Shown here: positions 1 to 8,447 of the stretch, piece after piece
How positions within the stretch are numbered: position 1 is the stretch's first letter
Layout: every line of letters starts with the position of its first letter
Assembly: GCA_018399135.1 (NCBI GenBank)
Contig: JAGYPB010000015.1
Location: 1-52,515 of the forward strand
Origin: Deltaproteobacteria bacterium
GTDB taxonomy: Bacteria > Desulfobacterota > Desulfuromonadia > Desulfuromonadales > Geopsychrobacteraceae
DNA: 52,515 nucleotides
Direction: 5' to 3'
Position numbers and translations under genes: made by a program
Notes under the pieces: model-generated
Told to the model about the DNA's origin: nothing
The model's input: only the letters and a program-made list of their open reading frames with translations
Database searches by the model: none

Positions 1-1
1 C

Positions 2-388
2 TTTGGTCCACTGGCCGGATTTCTGACCCTGACCTTTGCCACCATCGGCTTTTTATCAAAACTGCTGGCCGAGGATATTGAAGATATCGACGAAGCCCAG
101 GCCGAAGCAATTCGGGCAACCGGTGCCGGTTGGCTGCAACTGATCAATTACGGCTTCCAACCCCAGGTGATGCCACGCCTGATCGGACTGTCCCTCTACC
201 GGCTCGACATCAACTTTCGCGAATCGGCGGTCATCGGCATTGTCGGTGCCGGCGGTATCGGTGCAACCCTCAACACCGCTATTGATCGCTACGAGTATTC
301 ATCCGCAGCAGCAATCTTGATCATCATCATCGTCATTGTTCTGCTGTCGGAATATCTTTCCGGATTTATCCGCAAAAAGGTGCAGTGA
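2..388 (+). CDS. phnE: PhnE-type phosphonate ABC transporter permease, 5' truncated by window edge
   Basis: This is the C-terminal part (about 128 residues) of an inner-membrane permease of a phosphonate-type ABC importer. The frame is open from base 2. It contains the EAA-type cytoplasmic loop that contacts the ATPase (AIRATGAGWLQLINYG), the family segment RESAVIGIVGAGGIG and a final hydrophobic helix ending in SGFIRKKVQ. The stop overlaps the start of a second PhnE, so the two form a heteromeric permease pair. The binding protein and ATPase presumably lie just upstream, outside the window. Substrate is not readable from the permease; phosphonate, phosphite and phosphate esters are all transported by this family. 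Confidence 0.93.
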   Translation, partial: FGPLAGFLTLTFATIGFLSKLLAEDIEDIDEAQAEAIRATGAGWLQLINYGFQPQVMPRLIGLSLYRLDINFRESAVIGIVGAGGIGATLNTAIDRYEYSSAAAILIIIIVIVLLSEYLSGFIRKKVQ

Positions 389-1203
389 TGCCGGTACTTG
401 ATCGGGATGGAAGCAAAATCTGGCAGCATCGCACCAGTCGTCAACAATGGCTTGCATGGTTTGGCTGGCTGCTGCTGGTAGCCCTGTTCGTATTCTGTTG
501 GCGCCTGATGAATGAGAATACCCTGTGGATTTTTGTTCAGGACGCTCCCCAGCAGGTGATCGACATTACTGACCGGATGACCCCACCGCGTTGGGGGTAC
601 ATGGAACGCTTGTGGCAGCCCCTGTGGGACACCCTGAATATCGCCACCCTGGGCACCCTGCTGGGCATTGTCATGGCCGTACCTGTTGCTTTCATGGCGG
701 CCCGCAACACCACCCCGAGTGATCGCTATGTGCGCCCTCTGGCAATTTTGGTGATTGTCTCATCGCGTTCCATCAATTCATTGATCTGGGCGCTGCTGCT
801 GGTTTCAATTCTCGGGCCTGGACTGCTGGCTGGAATCATTGCCATCGCTCTGCGCTCTATCGGGTTTATCGGCAAACTCCTGTATGAAGCCATCGAAGAG
901 ATTGATCATTCCCAGGTTGAAGCCGTCCTGGCCACCGGTGCATCCGGGTCACAGGTGCTCGACTATGCCATCGTGCCGCAGATCATGCCGGCTTTCGCCG
1001 GGATATCGGTATTCCGCTGGGATATCAATATCCGTGAATCGACAGTTCTCGGTCTCGTGGGTGCCGGTGGCATCGGCCTGGAGTTGTCCCATTCCCTCAA
1101 CACCCTGGCCTGGCCCCAGGTCAGCCTGATTTTTATCGTTATCCTGGGCACCGTCGTGGTCAGCGAATGGGTGTCGGCACGGGTGCGGCATGCTATCATC
1201 TAA
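388..1203 (+). CDS. phnE: PhnE-type phosphonate ABC transporter permease, second copy
   Basis: A complete permease of about 271 residues. It has an N-terminal hydrophobic segment (GWLLLVALFVFCW), several further membrane helices, the EAA loop (VLATGASGSQVLDYA) and the family signature RESTVLGLVGAGGIG near the C-terminus. The ATG at 388 shares a base with the upstream phnE stop (TGATG) and has an AAGGTG ribosome site about six bases upstream; an in-frame GTG at 385 is the alternative. Pairs of adjacent phnE genes occur in phosphonate and phosphite importers. Its 3' end overlaps the HAD phosphatase, which suggests the phosphatase acts on the imported compound. Confidence 0.93.
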   Translation: MPVLDRDGSKIWQHRTSRQQWLAWFGWLLLVALFVFCWRLMNENTLWIFVQDAPQQVIDITDRMTPPRWGYMERLWQPLWDTLNIATLGTLLGIVMAVPVAFMAARNTTPSDRYVRPLAILVIVSSRSINSLIWALLLVSILGPGLLAGIIAIALRSIGFIGKLLYEAIEEIDHSQVEAVLATGASGSQVLDYAIVPQIMPAFAGISVFRWDINIRESTVLGLVGAGGIGLELSHSLNTLAWPQVSLIFIVILGTVVVSEWVSARVRHAII

Positions 1204-1909
1204 AGGGGCAAATGGAGATCCGCGACTGATACTCTTTGACCTTGACCACACCCTGTTGACAGCCGACACCAACAGCCTGTGGCTCAATTTTCTTGCCGAT
1301 CAGGGCTATCTTGATAAAGATCTGACAAATCGTGAACAGCAGCGCTGGTATGCTGATTATGTCAATGGTTGCCTCGATTTTGCAGCCTACATGAGGTTTC
1401 AGCTTCAGACATTATGTGGCATACCCCAGAGCGAACTGGTAACGTTGTTGGAAATATTCAGTGAAGACCGGCTGGCTCCAAATATGGCCCCCGGAGCAGC
1501 CGATCTGGTCAGGGCGCATCATGACCAGGGACACATCTGTGCCATTGTAACGGCGACCCACCATTTTCTTGCCGAGCCTGCGGCGAAGCTGATCAATATC
1601 AAGCATCTGATTGCTACTGAAGCCCAGCAGATTGACGACTGTTTTACCGGATACCCGGGAAAAACTCTTTGTTTTGGAGAGGGGAAAATCACTGCGGTCG
1701 AACAATGGCTGGAACAGTCCGGAGTAGAACGCACCCTTCTTGACGGGGCATCATTTTATAGCGATTCCAGCAATGACTTGCCTCTGCTGGAGCGGGTTGC
1801 CAATCCCGTTGCAGTTGATCCGGATGAACGATTAAAGGCCATTGCTACGCAGCGCGGTTGGCCGATTATCAGCTTATTGCTTCGTTCTTCAATAGTTGTC
1901 AATCGCTGA
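1190..1909 (+). CDS. HAD-IB family hydrolase (SerB-like phosphatase)
   Basis: A 239-residue cytoplasmic phosphatase of the haloacid dehalogenase superfamily, subfamily IB. Motif I is FDLDHTLL, with nucleophile Asp17 and acid/base Asp19; motif IV is YSDSSNDLPLLE, followed by the NPVAVDPDERL segment typical of the SerB/histidinol-phosphatase-like group. The ATG lies 14 bases inside the end of phnE, so the gene is co-translated with the transporter. Family members act on small phosphomonoesters. I infer that this enzyme releases phosphate from an imported or partly processed substrate; the substrate itself is unknown. Confidence 0.88.
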   Translation: MLSSKGANGDPRLILFDLDHTLLTADTNSLWLNFLADQGYLDKDLTNREQQRWYADYVNGCLDFAAYMRFQLQTLCGIPQSELVTLLEIFSEDRLAPNMAPGAADLVRAHHDQGHICAIVTATHHFLAEPAAKLINIKHLIATEAQQIDDCFTGYPGKTLCFGEGKITAVEQWLEQSGVERTLLDGASFYSDSSNDLPLLERVANPVAVDPDERLKAIATQRGWPIISLLLRSSIVVNR

Positions 1910-1933
1910 ACGACCAGAAATAACAGGAATCTC

Positions 1934-2917
1934 ATGTACACCAAAGAGCGTCAGATCGCTGTCGATGTCATGCGTCACGCGGCGCAAATGGCTGAGCAAA
2001 TCCGGGGGGAAACCGGCAAGCCACAAGCGCTACAGAAAGCGGATGATTCTCCCGTGACAATCGCCGACTTTGCGGTGCAGGCATTGATCTGTCATGTACT
2101 GAACAAGGAATTTCCCACTGATGCCATAGTCGCCGAAGAAGATGCTGATACGCTCAGGTCCCCTGAGATGGCCTGGGTTCTGGCGGAAGTATCCAGACAT
2201 CTGCAGCCATACGCTGGCAACGCTGATTCGGATACTGTCTGCGACTGGATCGATCTGGGCAACGGCACGCCGACGAAGCGCTTCTGGGTACTTGATCCGA
2301 TTGATGGTACCAGAGGCTTTGTCCGCGGCGACCAGTACGCCCTCGCATTAGCTCTGATCGACAATGGCAGGATTGTCCTCGGCGTCCTGGCCTGTCCGGC
2401 GCTGGGGTTACAGTTTGAAGAGGTGCCGGGACAGCTGTTCTACGCTGTTCGCGATGGCGGGGCCTTTGTGGTGACACAGGATAATGGTTCGGCTATCAGA
2501 CTTGAACGGACTGAACATGTTGAGCCGGATCGTTTCCATCTGCTTGAAAGTGTTGAACAGGATCATAACGATCGGCAACGTCAGGAATCTATCGCTCGAT
2601 CGCTGGGAATGATTCTTTCTCCTCTGCGTGTCGACAGCCAGGCAAAATATGCCCTGCTGGCAGCAGGTATGGGGGCGCTTTATTTACGTCTGCCGCCTGA
2701 ACGCACGCCTGACCGACGGGAAAAAATCTGGGACCATGCCGCCGGTGTGTTGATCGTGGAAGAGGCCGGTGGTCGGGTCACGGATCTGGATGGACTGCCC
2801 CTTGATTTTACTGTTGGCGTTGAGCTCGCAGCTAACCGGGGGATTGTCGCCGGCGTCACCAGAATTCACGAACAGGCTATCCGTGCACTGTCTCCCGATG
2901 GAGAACGGTTGGTTTGA
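1934..2917 (+). CDS. Inositol monophosphatase family protein (CysQ/HAL2-like)
   Basis: A 327-residue member of the Mg-dependent, lithium-sensitive phosphatase family that includes inositol monophosphatase and 3'(2'),5'-bisphosphate nucleotidase. Visible metal-site motifs are VAEEDAD, DPIDGT at residues 121-126, and WDHAAG followed by VEEAGG near the C-terminus. The length and the insertion before the DPIDGT motif look more like HAL2-type nucleotidases than short IMPases. An AGGAA ribosome site precedes the ATG. The next gene overlaps its stop by one base. With the HAD enzyme it gives two soluble phosphatases beside a phosphonate-type importer. The exact substrate cannot be told from sequence. 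Confidence 0.88.
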   Translation: MYTKERQIAVDVMRHAAQMAEQIRGETGKPQALQKADDSPVTIADFAVQALICHVLNKEFPTDAIVAEEDADTLRSPEMAWVLAEVSRHLQPYAGNADSDTVCDWIDLGNGTPTKRFWVLDPIDGTRGFVRGDQYALALALIDNGRIVLGVLACPALGLQFEEVPGQLFYAVRDGGAFVVTQDNGSAIRLERTEHVEPDRFHLLESVEQDHNDRQRQESIARSLGMILSPLRVDSQAKYALLAAGMGALYLRLPPERTPDRREKIWDHAAGVLIVEEAGGRVTDLDGLPLDFTVGVELAANRGIVAGVTRIHEQAIRALSPDGERLV

Positions 2918-4695
2918 TGAGCGCCCTGGCAGCAACGGTGACTGACGATTTGGGTAATCCATTATCTTCAAGAGATCTGCTGCTGATCGACGGCAGTGCC
3001 CCCTTTTTTACTCCTTTTATTAATGGCCTGCGTAAAAACTGGTCAAAAGCTCACCTCGATGCCTTGATAACGGATGGCGAGATCAGTATTCACCACAGCG
3101 ACCAGATTTGTGCCGCCCTGACAACCTATTGTGAAAAAGTACGTTCCCTGGGTTTCACCGCCATCACCTTCGATGATCTGGCTCACCTGGTGATACTCGA
3201 CAGCTATTCGGATCGTCTCAAAAAAACGGTTCATTCCTGTCGAACCCTGTTGTACCGATGTTTTACCATCGCCACAACCGCGAACCTGCGCATTTTTATC
3301 AACACCGACCTGGTGTTCTGGAATCAGTATCTGGAAGAAAAAGCAGGAACCCGCTCGGGCCGGGATAGCCGGGTTCGCCAACTATTTGCCCACAGCCTCG
3401 AACAGTTGTTTACAACCTTTCCGGAAGTTTCAGGTGTCGTCACCCGCATTGGCGAGGCCGATGGCCATGACGTTGATTCGCCGTTTAAAAGCCGTCTCTG
3501 GATTACTTCTGCCCAACAATGCAACCGGTGGCTGAAAGAACTTCTATCGGTCTGTGAAAAACACAGCACATGGCTGATTTTTCGAACCTGGAGCCTGGGA
3601 GCCTTTCAGATTGGCGATATCTCCTGGAACGCGGCCACCGAAAAAACCGCCTTTGCGGGTATCCGTTCTAATGCCTTTATCGTATCGCGAAAATTTGGTG
3701 CTGCCGATTTTTTCCGTTATCTGCCCCTGAATGAACGGATTCTGAAATCAGAACATGCACAGATTATCGAACTACAAGCACGGCGCGAATACGAAGGATT
3801 TGGCACTTTCCCAGCCTATGTCGGTCGCCAATATGAAGAATACCGCGAACAGCTCAGCACCTGTCCGACCCTGCGGGGAATCCTGGTTTGGTGTCAGACC
3901 GGCGGCTGGTCACATTTTGACCGTTTGACCTTTCTTGAAAACTCATCCCCCTGGAATGAACTGAACACCAGGGCAGCCATCGAACTCTTCACCACCACCA
4001 GACCGGCAGCGACGATCCTGCGGCAATTCTGCCGGGAATCTTTCCCTGAGAACGACGCGGAAAAGATGGTCGAAATTGTTGACATCTTTGACCGTCTGGT
4101 TGACCGACTGTGGTACTTTGCCCCCTTTGCCCGCCGCCAGATCTGGTTCCGGCGGTTACGGGTGCCGCCATTGCTCTGGATATTCTGGGACACCATCCTG
4201 GTCAACCAGCTGTTGCGACTGATGTTCCGCGCCTATCTCGAATCTCCTGCCGAAATTCGCCATGATGACCGCGAAGAACGGCAACTAATTCGACGTCTGC
4301 GCTTGCTGATCAAGCAGCTATCTGTCGAGCGGGCGGAACTGACCCTGGGGGTGGACACCCTGCGTCTGCTCTATTCCCTGCGCCGCTTCTATCTGGGCAA
4401 GGCCGGCAAAAAACGGATCATCAAAATCAGCGCCCGGATTGAGCGTTACCGGAATAAACACCCGCAGGGATTTCTCATTGAGAGCGATTATTCCCCCTTT
4501 CGCCTGCGTTGGATCACCGCCGGAGCCCTGTTCGCCCTGCTGATGCGATCCGAGTCTGACTATCGGATCCTTGATCGTACCCTGCTGATCCGCCTGACGG
4601 GCCTGGCATTCCCCTTGATGCGACGCTTGCAACACCAGCGCATTCCGGAACTGGCCGAACGCCAGGCCGGGGGACTGGATCTGTTTTTCCGTTGA
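2917..4695 (+). CDS. Unrecognised TIM-barrel protein, possibly glycoside-hydrolase-like
   Basis: A protein of about 592 residues with no signal peptide. I do not recognise the family with certainty. The first 400 residues show regularly spaced short hydrophobic strands (LLLIDG, TAITFDDLA, LRIFINTD, SGVVTRIGEADG, TWLIFRTWSLG, IIELQARREYEGFG, GILVWCQTGGW) as in a (beta/alpha)8 barrel. The IGEADG and VWCQTGGW stretches recall alpha-glucuronidase-like glycoside hydrolases. Residues 400-592 are helical and basic. The ATG at 2917 overlaps the stop of the phosphatase gene (TGATG); an in-frame TTG lies at 2914. Position in a phosphatase/DgkA operon suggests action on a phosphorylated glycoside or lipid-linked sugar, which is inference. 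Confidence 0.7.
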   Translation: MSALAATVTDDLGNPLSSRDLLLIDGSAPFFTPFINGLRKNWSKAHLDALITDGEISIHHSDQICAALTTYCEKVRSLGFTAITFDDLAHLVILDSYSDRLKKTVHSCRTLLYRCFTIATTANLRIFINTDLVFWNQYLEEKAGTRSGRDSRVRQLFAHSLEQLFTTFPEVSGVVTRIGEADGHDVDSPFKSRLWITSAQQCNRWLKELLSVCEKHSTWLIFRTWSLGAFQIGDISWNAATEKTAFAGIRSNAFIVSRKFGAADFFRYLPLNERILKSEHAQIIELQARREYEGFGTFPAYVGRQYEEYREQLSTCPTLRGILVWCQTGGWSHFDRLTFLENSSPWNELNTRAAIELFTTTRPAATILRQFCRESFPENDAEKMVEIVDIFDRLVDRLWYFAPFARRQIWFRRLRVPPLLWIFWDTILVNQLLRLMFRAYLESPAEIRHDDREERQLIRRLRLLIKQLSVERAELTLGVDTLRLLYSLRRFYLGKAGKKRIIKISARIERYRNKHPQGFLIESDYSPFRLRWITAGALFALLMRSESDYRILDRTLLIRLTGLAFPLMRRLQHQRIPELAERQAGGLDLFFR

Positions 4696-4707
4696 TGGAT
4701 AGAAGTC

Positions 4708-5094
4708 ATGGCAACGATGAACAAGAACAAAGGACTGCGACGGGTGCTACTGGCAGCCGGATATTCCATCAAGGGGCTACGGGCGGCCTGGTGTCAGGAA
4801 GCGGCCTTTCGCCAGGAACTGATCCTCTGTCTGGTGTTGATTCCCATCGCCTTGTGGCTGGACTTTTCCGTCATGGAGCGTCTGCTGCTTGTCGCTGTGC
4901 TGGTGCAGGTGCTGGTGGTTGAATTGCTCAACAGTGCGATTGAAGCTGCTATTGACCGGATCGGGCCGGAACCTCATGAACTCTCGGGGCAGGCCAAGGA
5001 TCTCGGATCCGCGGCGGTGTTCTTGAGTCTGCTGCTGGCGGCTGTGGTCTGGTTGAGTCTGTTATGGTCGTATCTAATCGGAATAATAGACTGA
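4708..5094 (+). CDS. dgkA: Diacylglycerol kinase / undecaprenol kinase DgkA
   Basis: A 128-residue integral membrane kinase with three predicted helices. The family core VVELLNSAIEAAIDRIG, followed by HELSGQAKDLGSAAVF, is intact and contains the catalytic Glu and Asn residues of DgkA. It phosphorylates diacylglycerol (or undecaprenol in many bacteria) using MgATP at the inner membrane. It starts 12 bases after the TIM-barrel gene and closes the apparent operon that begins with the transporter. A phosphate-consuming lipid kinase at the end of a phosphate-releasing gene set is noteworthy and may link the operon to lipid recycling. Confidence 0.92.
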   Translation: MATMNKNKGLRRVLLAAGYSIKGLRAAWCQEAAFRQELILCLVLIPIALWLDFSVMERLLLVAVLVQVLVVELLNSAIEAAIDRIGPEPHELSGQAKDLGSAAVFLSLLLAAVVWLSLLWSYLIGIID

Positions 5095-5790
5095 TGGCCC
5101 GCTTTTAAGGGTCTACCTTAGCCACGACCAAGGCGGAGAAATGTTATGACAATTGTTTGTTTACCAGAATCAATAGTTATGAGGCATTCACGAGTACTCC
5201 GATTTACCGCTGAGTAAAACGCAGGTCAACTATAAATTGTTTATTTGTATCTGTTCAGCACCGGATCGGGGAACCTATGCTTTTCGTCATCCATGACCGC
5301 TTGTTGTCTTCGTCCATGGCGCCAAACACCCTTACCACAGGATCCCCGACTCTGCGCAAGGACAGCGTGCGTTTATTTGTTGATTTAACTGCATAGCGTT
5401 TTCATCCCACGCAAATAAAGATGATGCAGGTTTTTTTCATTTTCCATTTCGACCACTTATTCGCAAGGAGTCTAACGCTTCCTTAATGCTTTCTAATTTT
5501 TTCAGGTGTTTATTACCTCTTAGATTTAGAAAGACCAATTGCGCCGGGTATTGGCTGATTTCCCGTTTATTTGCCAGGGCGGCTGAAAGCGAATACCTAT
5601 CACCTATCACCCTATCACCAACAGGAGGGAATCGAATAGAAACAAAGATTCAACGCTTACCGCCACGTACATCGTTTGCGCACGATATGAGCTCTTCACT
5701 CGGCACACATCTTGCTCGGAGATCAGTGATAGGCGTGCCTCTTTTTTACCTCCACATGCTGAACACTGGTTATCCAGCGAACATGGTTTG
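5095..5790. other. Non-coding stretch with dispersed repeat copy and short tandem repeat
   Basis: No convincing gene is present. The stretch holds one copy of the dispersed repeat (5251-5367) and a short tandem run of a CTATCAC unit near 5597-5619. A possible 23-codon ORF at 5144-5215 (start MTIVCLPESIV) has a GGAG site but no recognisable content. The GC-rich phnD remnant begins abruptly at about 5790. An open frame at 5486-5791 has no recognisable content or clear ribosome site and is not called. Confidence 0.5.
5251..5367 (+). repeat. Dispersed repeat, copy A (MITE-like)
   Basis: It matches copy C (27189-27327) in inverted orientation across nearly its whole length. Shared blocks are TTCAGCACCG at one end, CGTCATCCATGACCGC and CGTCCATGGCG in the middle, and CCACAGGATCC followed by CTGCGCAAGGACAG at the other end. 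The final TGAAC of the terminal inverted repeat is missing here. No ORF is conserved inside. Confidence 0.75.
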
Positions 5791-6543
5791 ATCTATCTGA
5801 CCTTCGGCCCCTTCGCCGAAACCTTCGAAGAACTGACCGGCGTCAAGCTTGCGCTTTATTCACTGTCCAACCGCACCGCCGGCACCGCACTGCAATTCAC
5901 GACGGGTCGAGTTCGTGTTTGCCGGTCCGTCCGAATTCGTGCTGTTCAGCAGCTTGCCAAGATGGACATCCTGTTCTCGATCGTGCGTCCGCATTATGGT
6001 TCCAGCTTCGTCGTCAAGGCCGACGGCGACATCCAGACGCTGGCCGATCTGAAGGGCAAGCGCGTCGCGCTCAAGGATGTGGGCTCGACCTCGGGTCATA
6101 TCTTCCCGATGATGCTGATGGCCAAGCCGGGCTCGACCCCGAGCGATGCCGAAATCATCATGGCGGGTGACGCGCATCCAGGTACTGATCAGCGACGACG
6201 TCGACGCCATGGGCGGCAGCAGGACTGGGATGCGGTACGCAAGCAGGATCCCAAAACCGGTATCGTCTGCTGGCTCAGACCGACACGCTGCCGGGCGACC
6301 CCGTCGTGATGCGCGCCAGCCTTCCGCAGGAATGCCGTGACGCCCTGCGCGCCACACTGACCGGCATTCCGCTGTTCTGGTGGAAAGCCTGATCTCCCAC
6401 CGAGCGCAACGCCGACAAGTTCATCGATCGCGACGCCTACATGTCCTTCGAGACCGATCCGGCGATCCTACGACATCGATGTGCGCATGGCCTACGAGTG
6501 CGGCATCCGCTGGACGATTGATCCAGGTACCGCCTCGCCTTGA
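5791..6543 (+). pseudogene. phnD: phnD-like phosphonate/phosphite-binding protein, frameshifted and lacking its 5' end
   Basis: Alternating frames encode a periplasmic binding protein of the PhnD family: YLTFGPFAETFEELTGVKL, then VFAGPSEFVLF in another frame, then SIVRPHYGSSFVVKADGD, LADLKGKRVALKDVGSTSGH, ISDDVDAMGG, DPVVMRASLP and MSFETDPAI. The joins need several single-base shifts. The signal peptide and N-terminal region are absent, and no start with a ribosome site is seen. The DNA is visibly richer in G and C than the flanking genes, so the block looks foreign, perhaps alphaproteobacterial. Together with the next two remnants it forms a phnDCE set. Confidence 0.8.
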
Positions 6544-6602
6544 CGACCATCTCGGTTTGGTCGCCCACTGCTGTGTAAACAATCGTTGGCCAGGAGCACC
6601 AG

Positions 6603-7378
6603 ATGATCCCAGCGATAACCTGTGAAGGTGCGCGTCAGCTATGTTGACCTGCAGGTTCTGCGCGGTGTTTCCTTTGAAATTGCAGGCCGGGGCGTTGTGC
6701 TTCTCGGGGCGAACGGCTGCGGCAAGTCCACGCTCATGCGCAGCCTGAACGGGCTCAAGAAACTGCAATCCGGAACTATACGCATACATGGCGACAACCT
6801 GACGGATGCCTCACGCCGCGACCTGCGCCGGATTCGTTGCACAATGGGCTACGTGTTCCAGCAAGTTCAACCTCATTGCCCCAGACCAAGCGCCTTTCAG
6901 AATGTGCTGCTCGGTGCGATGGGGCGGCACCGAATGGGCTATTGTCTTGCCTCGGCCTCACGGCCTCAGGCGAAACGCCAGCGTGCCATGGCCTGCCTCG
7001 AAAGGGGGTGGGCATGGCCGACCGCGCAGCACCGCCCGTCAGGCTATCGGGTGGCCAGCAACAGCGTGGCCATCGCGCGCGGATGCTGATGCAGGCGCCG
7101 AAAGTGGTGATCGCCGACGAACCCATCGCAAGCCTCGACCCCCAAGGCCGGGCGCAAAGTGCTGGTCCCTCTTGTGGCGGATCGTGCGCGAGGAGGGTCT
7201 GGCATGCTCTGCACCCTTCACCAGCTTGATCTGGCGCAGGAATACGCCGACCGCATCATCGGCATGAAGGCAGGACGTATCGAGATTGACGCCGCCATTG
7301 CCGACACCGATACCCTGCAGCTGAACACGCTGTACAGCGGCATGACCCGCGTCGACGCGCAGGCAGGAAGCGGCATGA
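6603..7378 (+). pseudogene. phnC: phnC-like phosphonate ABC transporter ATPase, frameshifted
   Basis: The ATG at 6603 begins MIPAITCEGAR, and a shift near 6634 moves the frame to [16 protein letters not shown]. Walker A (GANGCGKST) is intact. A second shift near 6862 changes frame in the Q-loop region (YVFQQ, then FNLI). The signature LSGGQQQR and Walker B region ([16 protein letters not shown]) lie in a third frame, and the H-loop segment [21 protein letters not shown] in a further one. Each piece is highly conserved, yet no single frame spans the gene. It is GC-rich like the phnD remnant. It would be non-functional as given unless the shifts are sequencing errors. Confidence 0.85.
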
Positions 7379-8164
7379 GCGAAAGCACCCGCATTCCCCG
7401 CGTCTTCAACACGCCTTCCGCGCTGACCTGGGTGCTGGTCGTGGGCTTCGCGGCTTTTTCATCAAGGGGTGATCGCGGCTGGAAATCTCGCTTGACCGAG
7501 CTGGTGCGCGGGGCGAGCAACCTTGTGCGCGCTTCATCAGTCAGGCCGTGCCCCGATTTCCCGCGCGCCCGGCATCGCCGACTCCATGCTGAAACGCTGA
7601 ACATCGCGGTGGTCGGCGTCATTCGGCTGCTTCTTCTCTATCCCTCCTGGCGCTTCTGGCCGCGCAAAACACCGCACCCGTGCGGTGGTTCCGGTTCGCT
7701 GGCACGCTTCGTGATCTCCGTTTCACGGACGATCCCCGATCTGATCTGGGCACTGATCTTCGTGGTCACGGTCGGACTCGAGATACTTGCGGGTGTCCTT
7801 GCCATCATCATGGACACCATCGGCTTTGCCGCACGATTCCTATTCCGAACGGTTCGAAGAGGTTCAGAAGAGATTGATCCGAAGCGTTGACATCGACAGG
7901 CGCGGGCCGCCTGTCGGTGATCTTCGGCGCCATTTTGCCCGAGTTTTGCGTCGATGACGGCGACGTCGTTGTTCAGCGTCGAGAAGGCGGTCAGCGTGAC
8001 GCTTGGTCTGGTGGGTGCGGGTGGCATCGGCGTGGAACTTTCCACGGCAATGCGCCTGTTCCGCTACGATCAGGCCGCCGCGATCATCCTGAATCCATCC
8101 TCGTTGTGAATTTGCTTTCGTGTTCGAGCAGATTTCCTCGGTAATACGCAAACGAATCATCTGA
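7375..8164 (+). pseudogene. phnE: phnE-like phosphonate ABC transporter permease, frameshifted
   Basis: It starts MSESTRIPRVFNTPSALTW and continues in broken frames: LTELVRGASNLVR, LNIAVVGVI, a segment resembling SRTIPDLIWALIFV, then IMDTIGFAARFLF. After a shift near 7890 come TATSLFSVEKAVSVTLGLVGAGGIGVELSTAM in two frames and the conserved end VFEQISSVIRKRII before TGA at 8162-8164. The pieces reconstruct a normal PhnE but with at least five frame changes. The family signature (LGLVGAGGIG) parallels that of the intact phnE genes at the window start, but base composition differs, so this is not a simple local duplication. Confidence 0.82.
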
Positions 8165-8447
8165 CGGTTGAAGAAACTACATGCAAATTTCTAACCGGAC
8201 ATCACTGATAATCCTTGAAGACCAACATCAAAACCTAACATTTAAAGTATTTATTCACAAATACCTAACACATCCATAATGCTTCCCTCATTTTCCGGGT
8301 GTTATGCCTCCGTTGATAAATGAAGGGTTTAGCCGTTTCAGGTCGTAGAACGGTCATAAACCACGTCACTGCACGATCGTAACAGCTTGCGGGAAGCCGA
8401 GCGATCACCATAAACACTGCACAATAAGGTAATCTAAGGAGGAACAA

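Noticed and set aside
5597-5619. Short tandem CTATCAC units, considered as an iteron or CRISPR-like array
   Set aside because: Only about three units, no spacers and no replication or cas genes nearby.
5486-5791. 101-codon open frame before the phnD remnant
   Set aside because: No recognisable protein content or clear ribosome site, and low-complexity repeat DNA inside; treated as chance.
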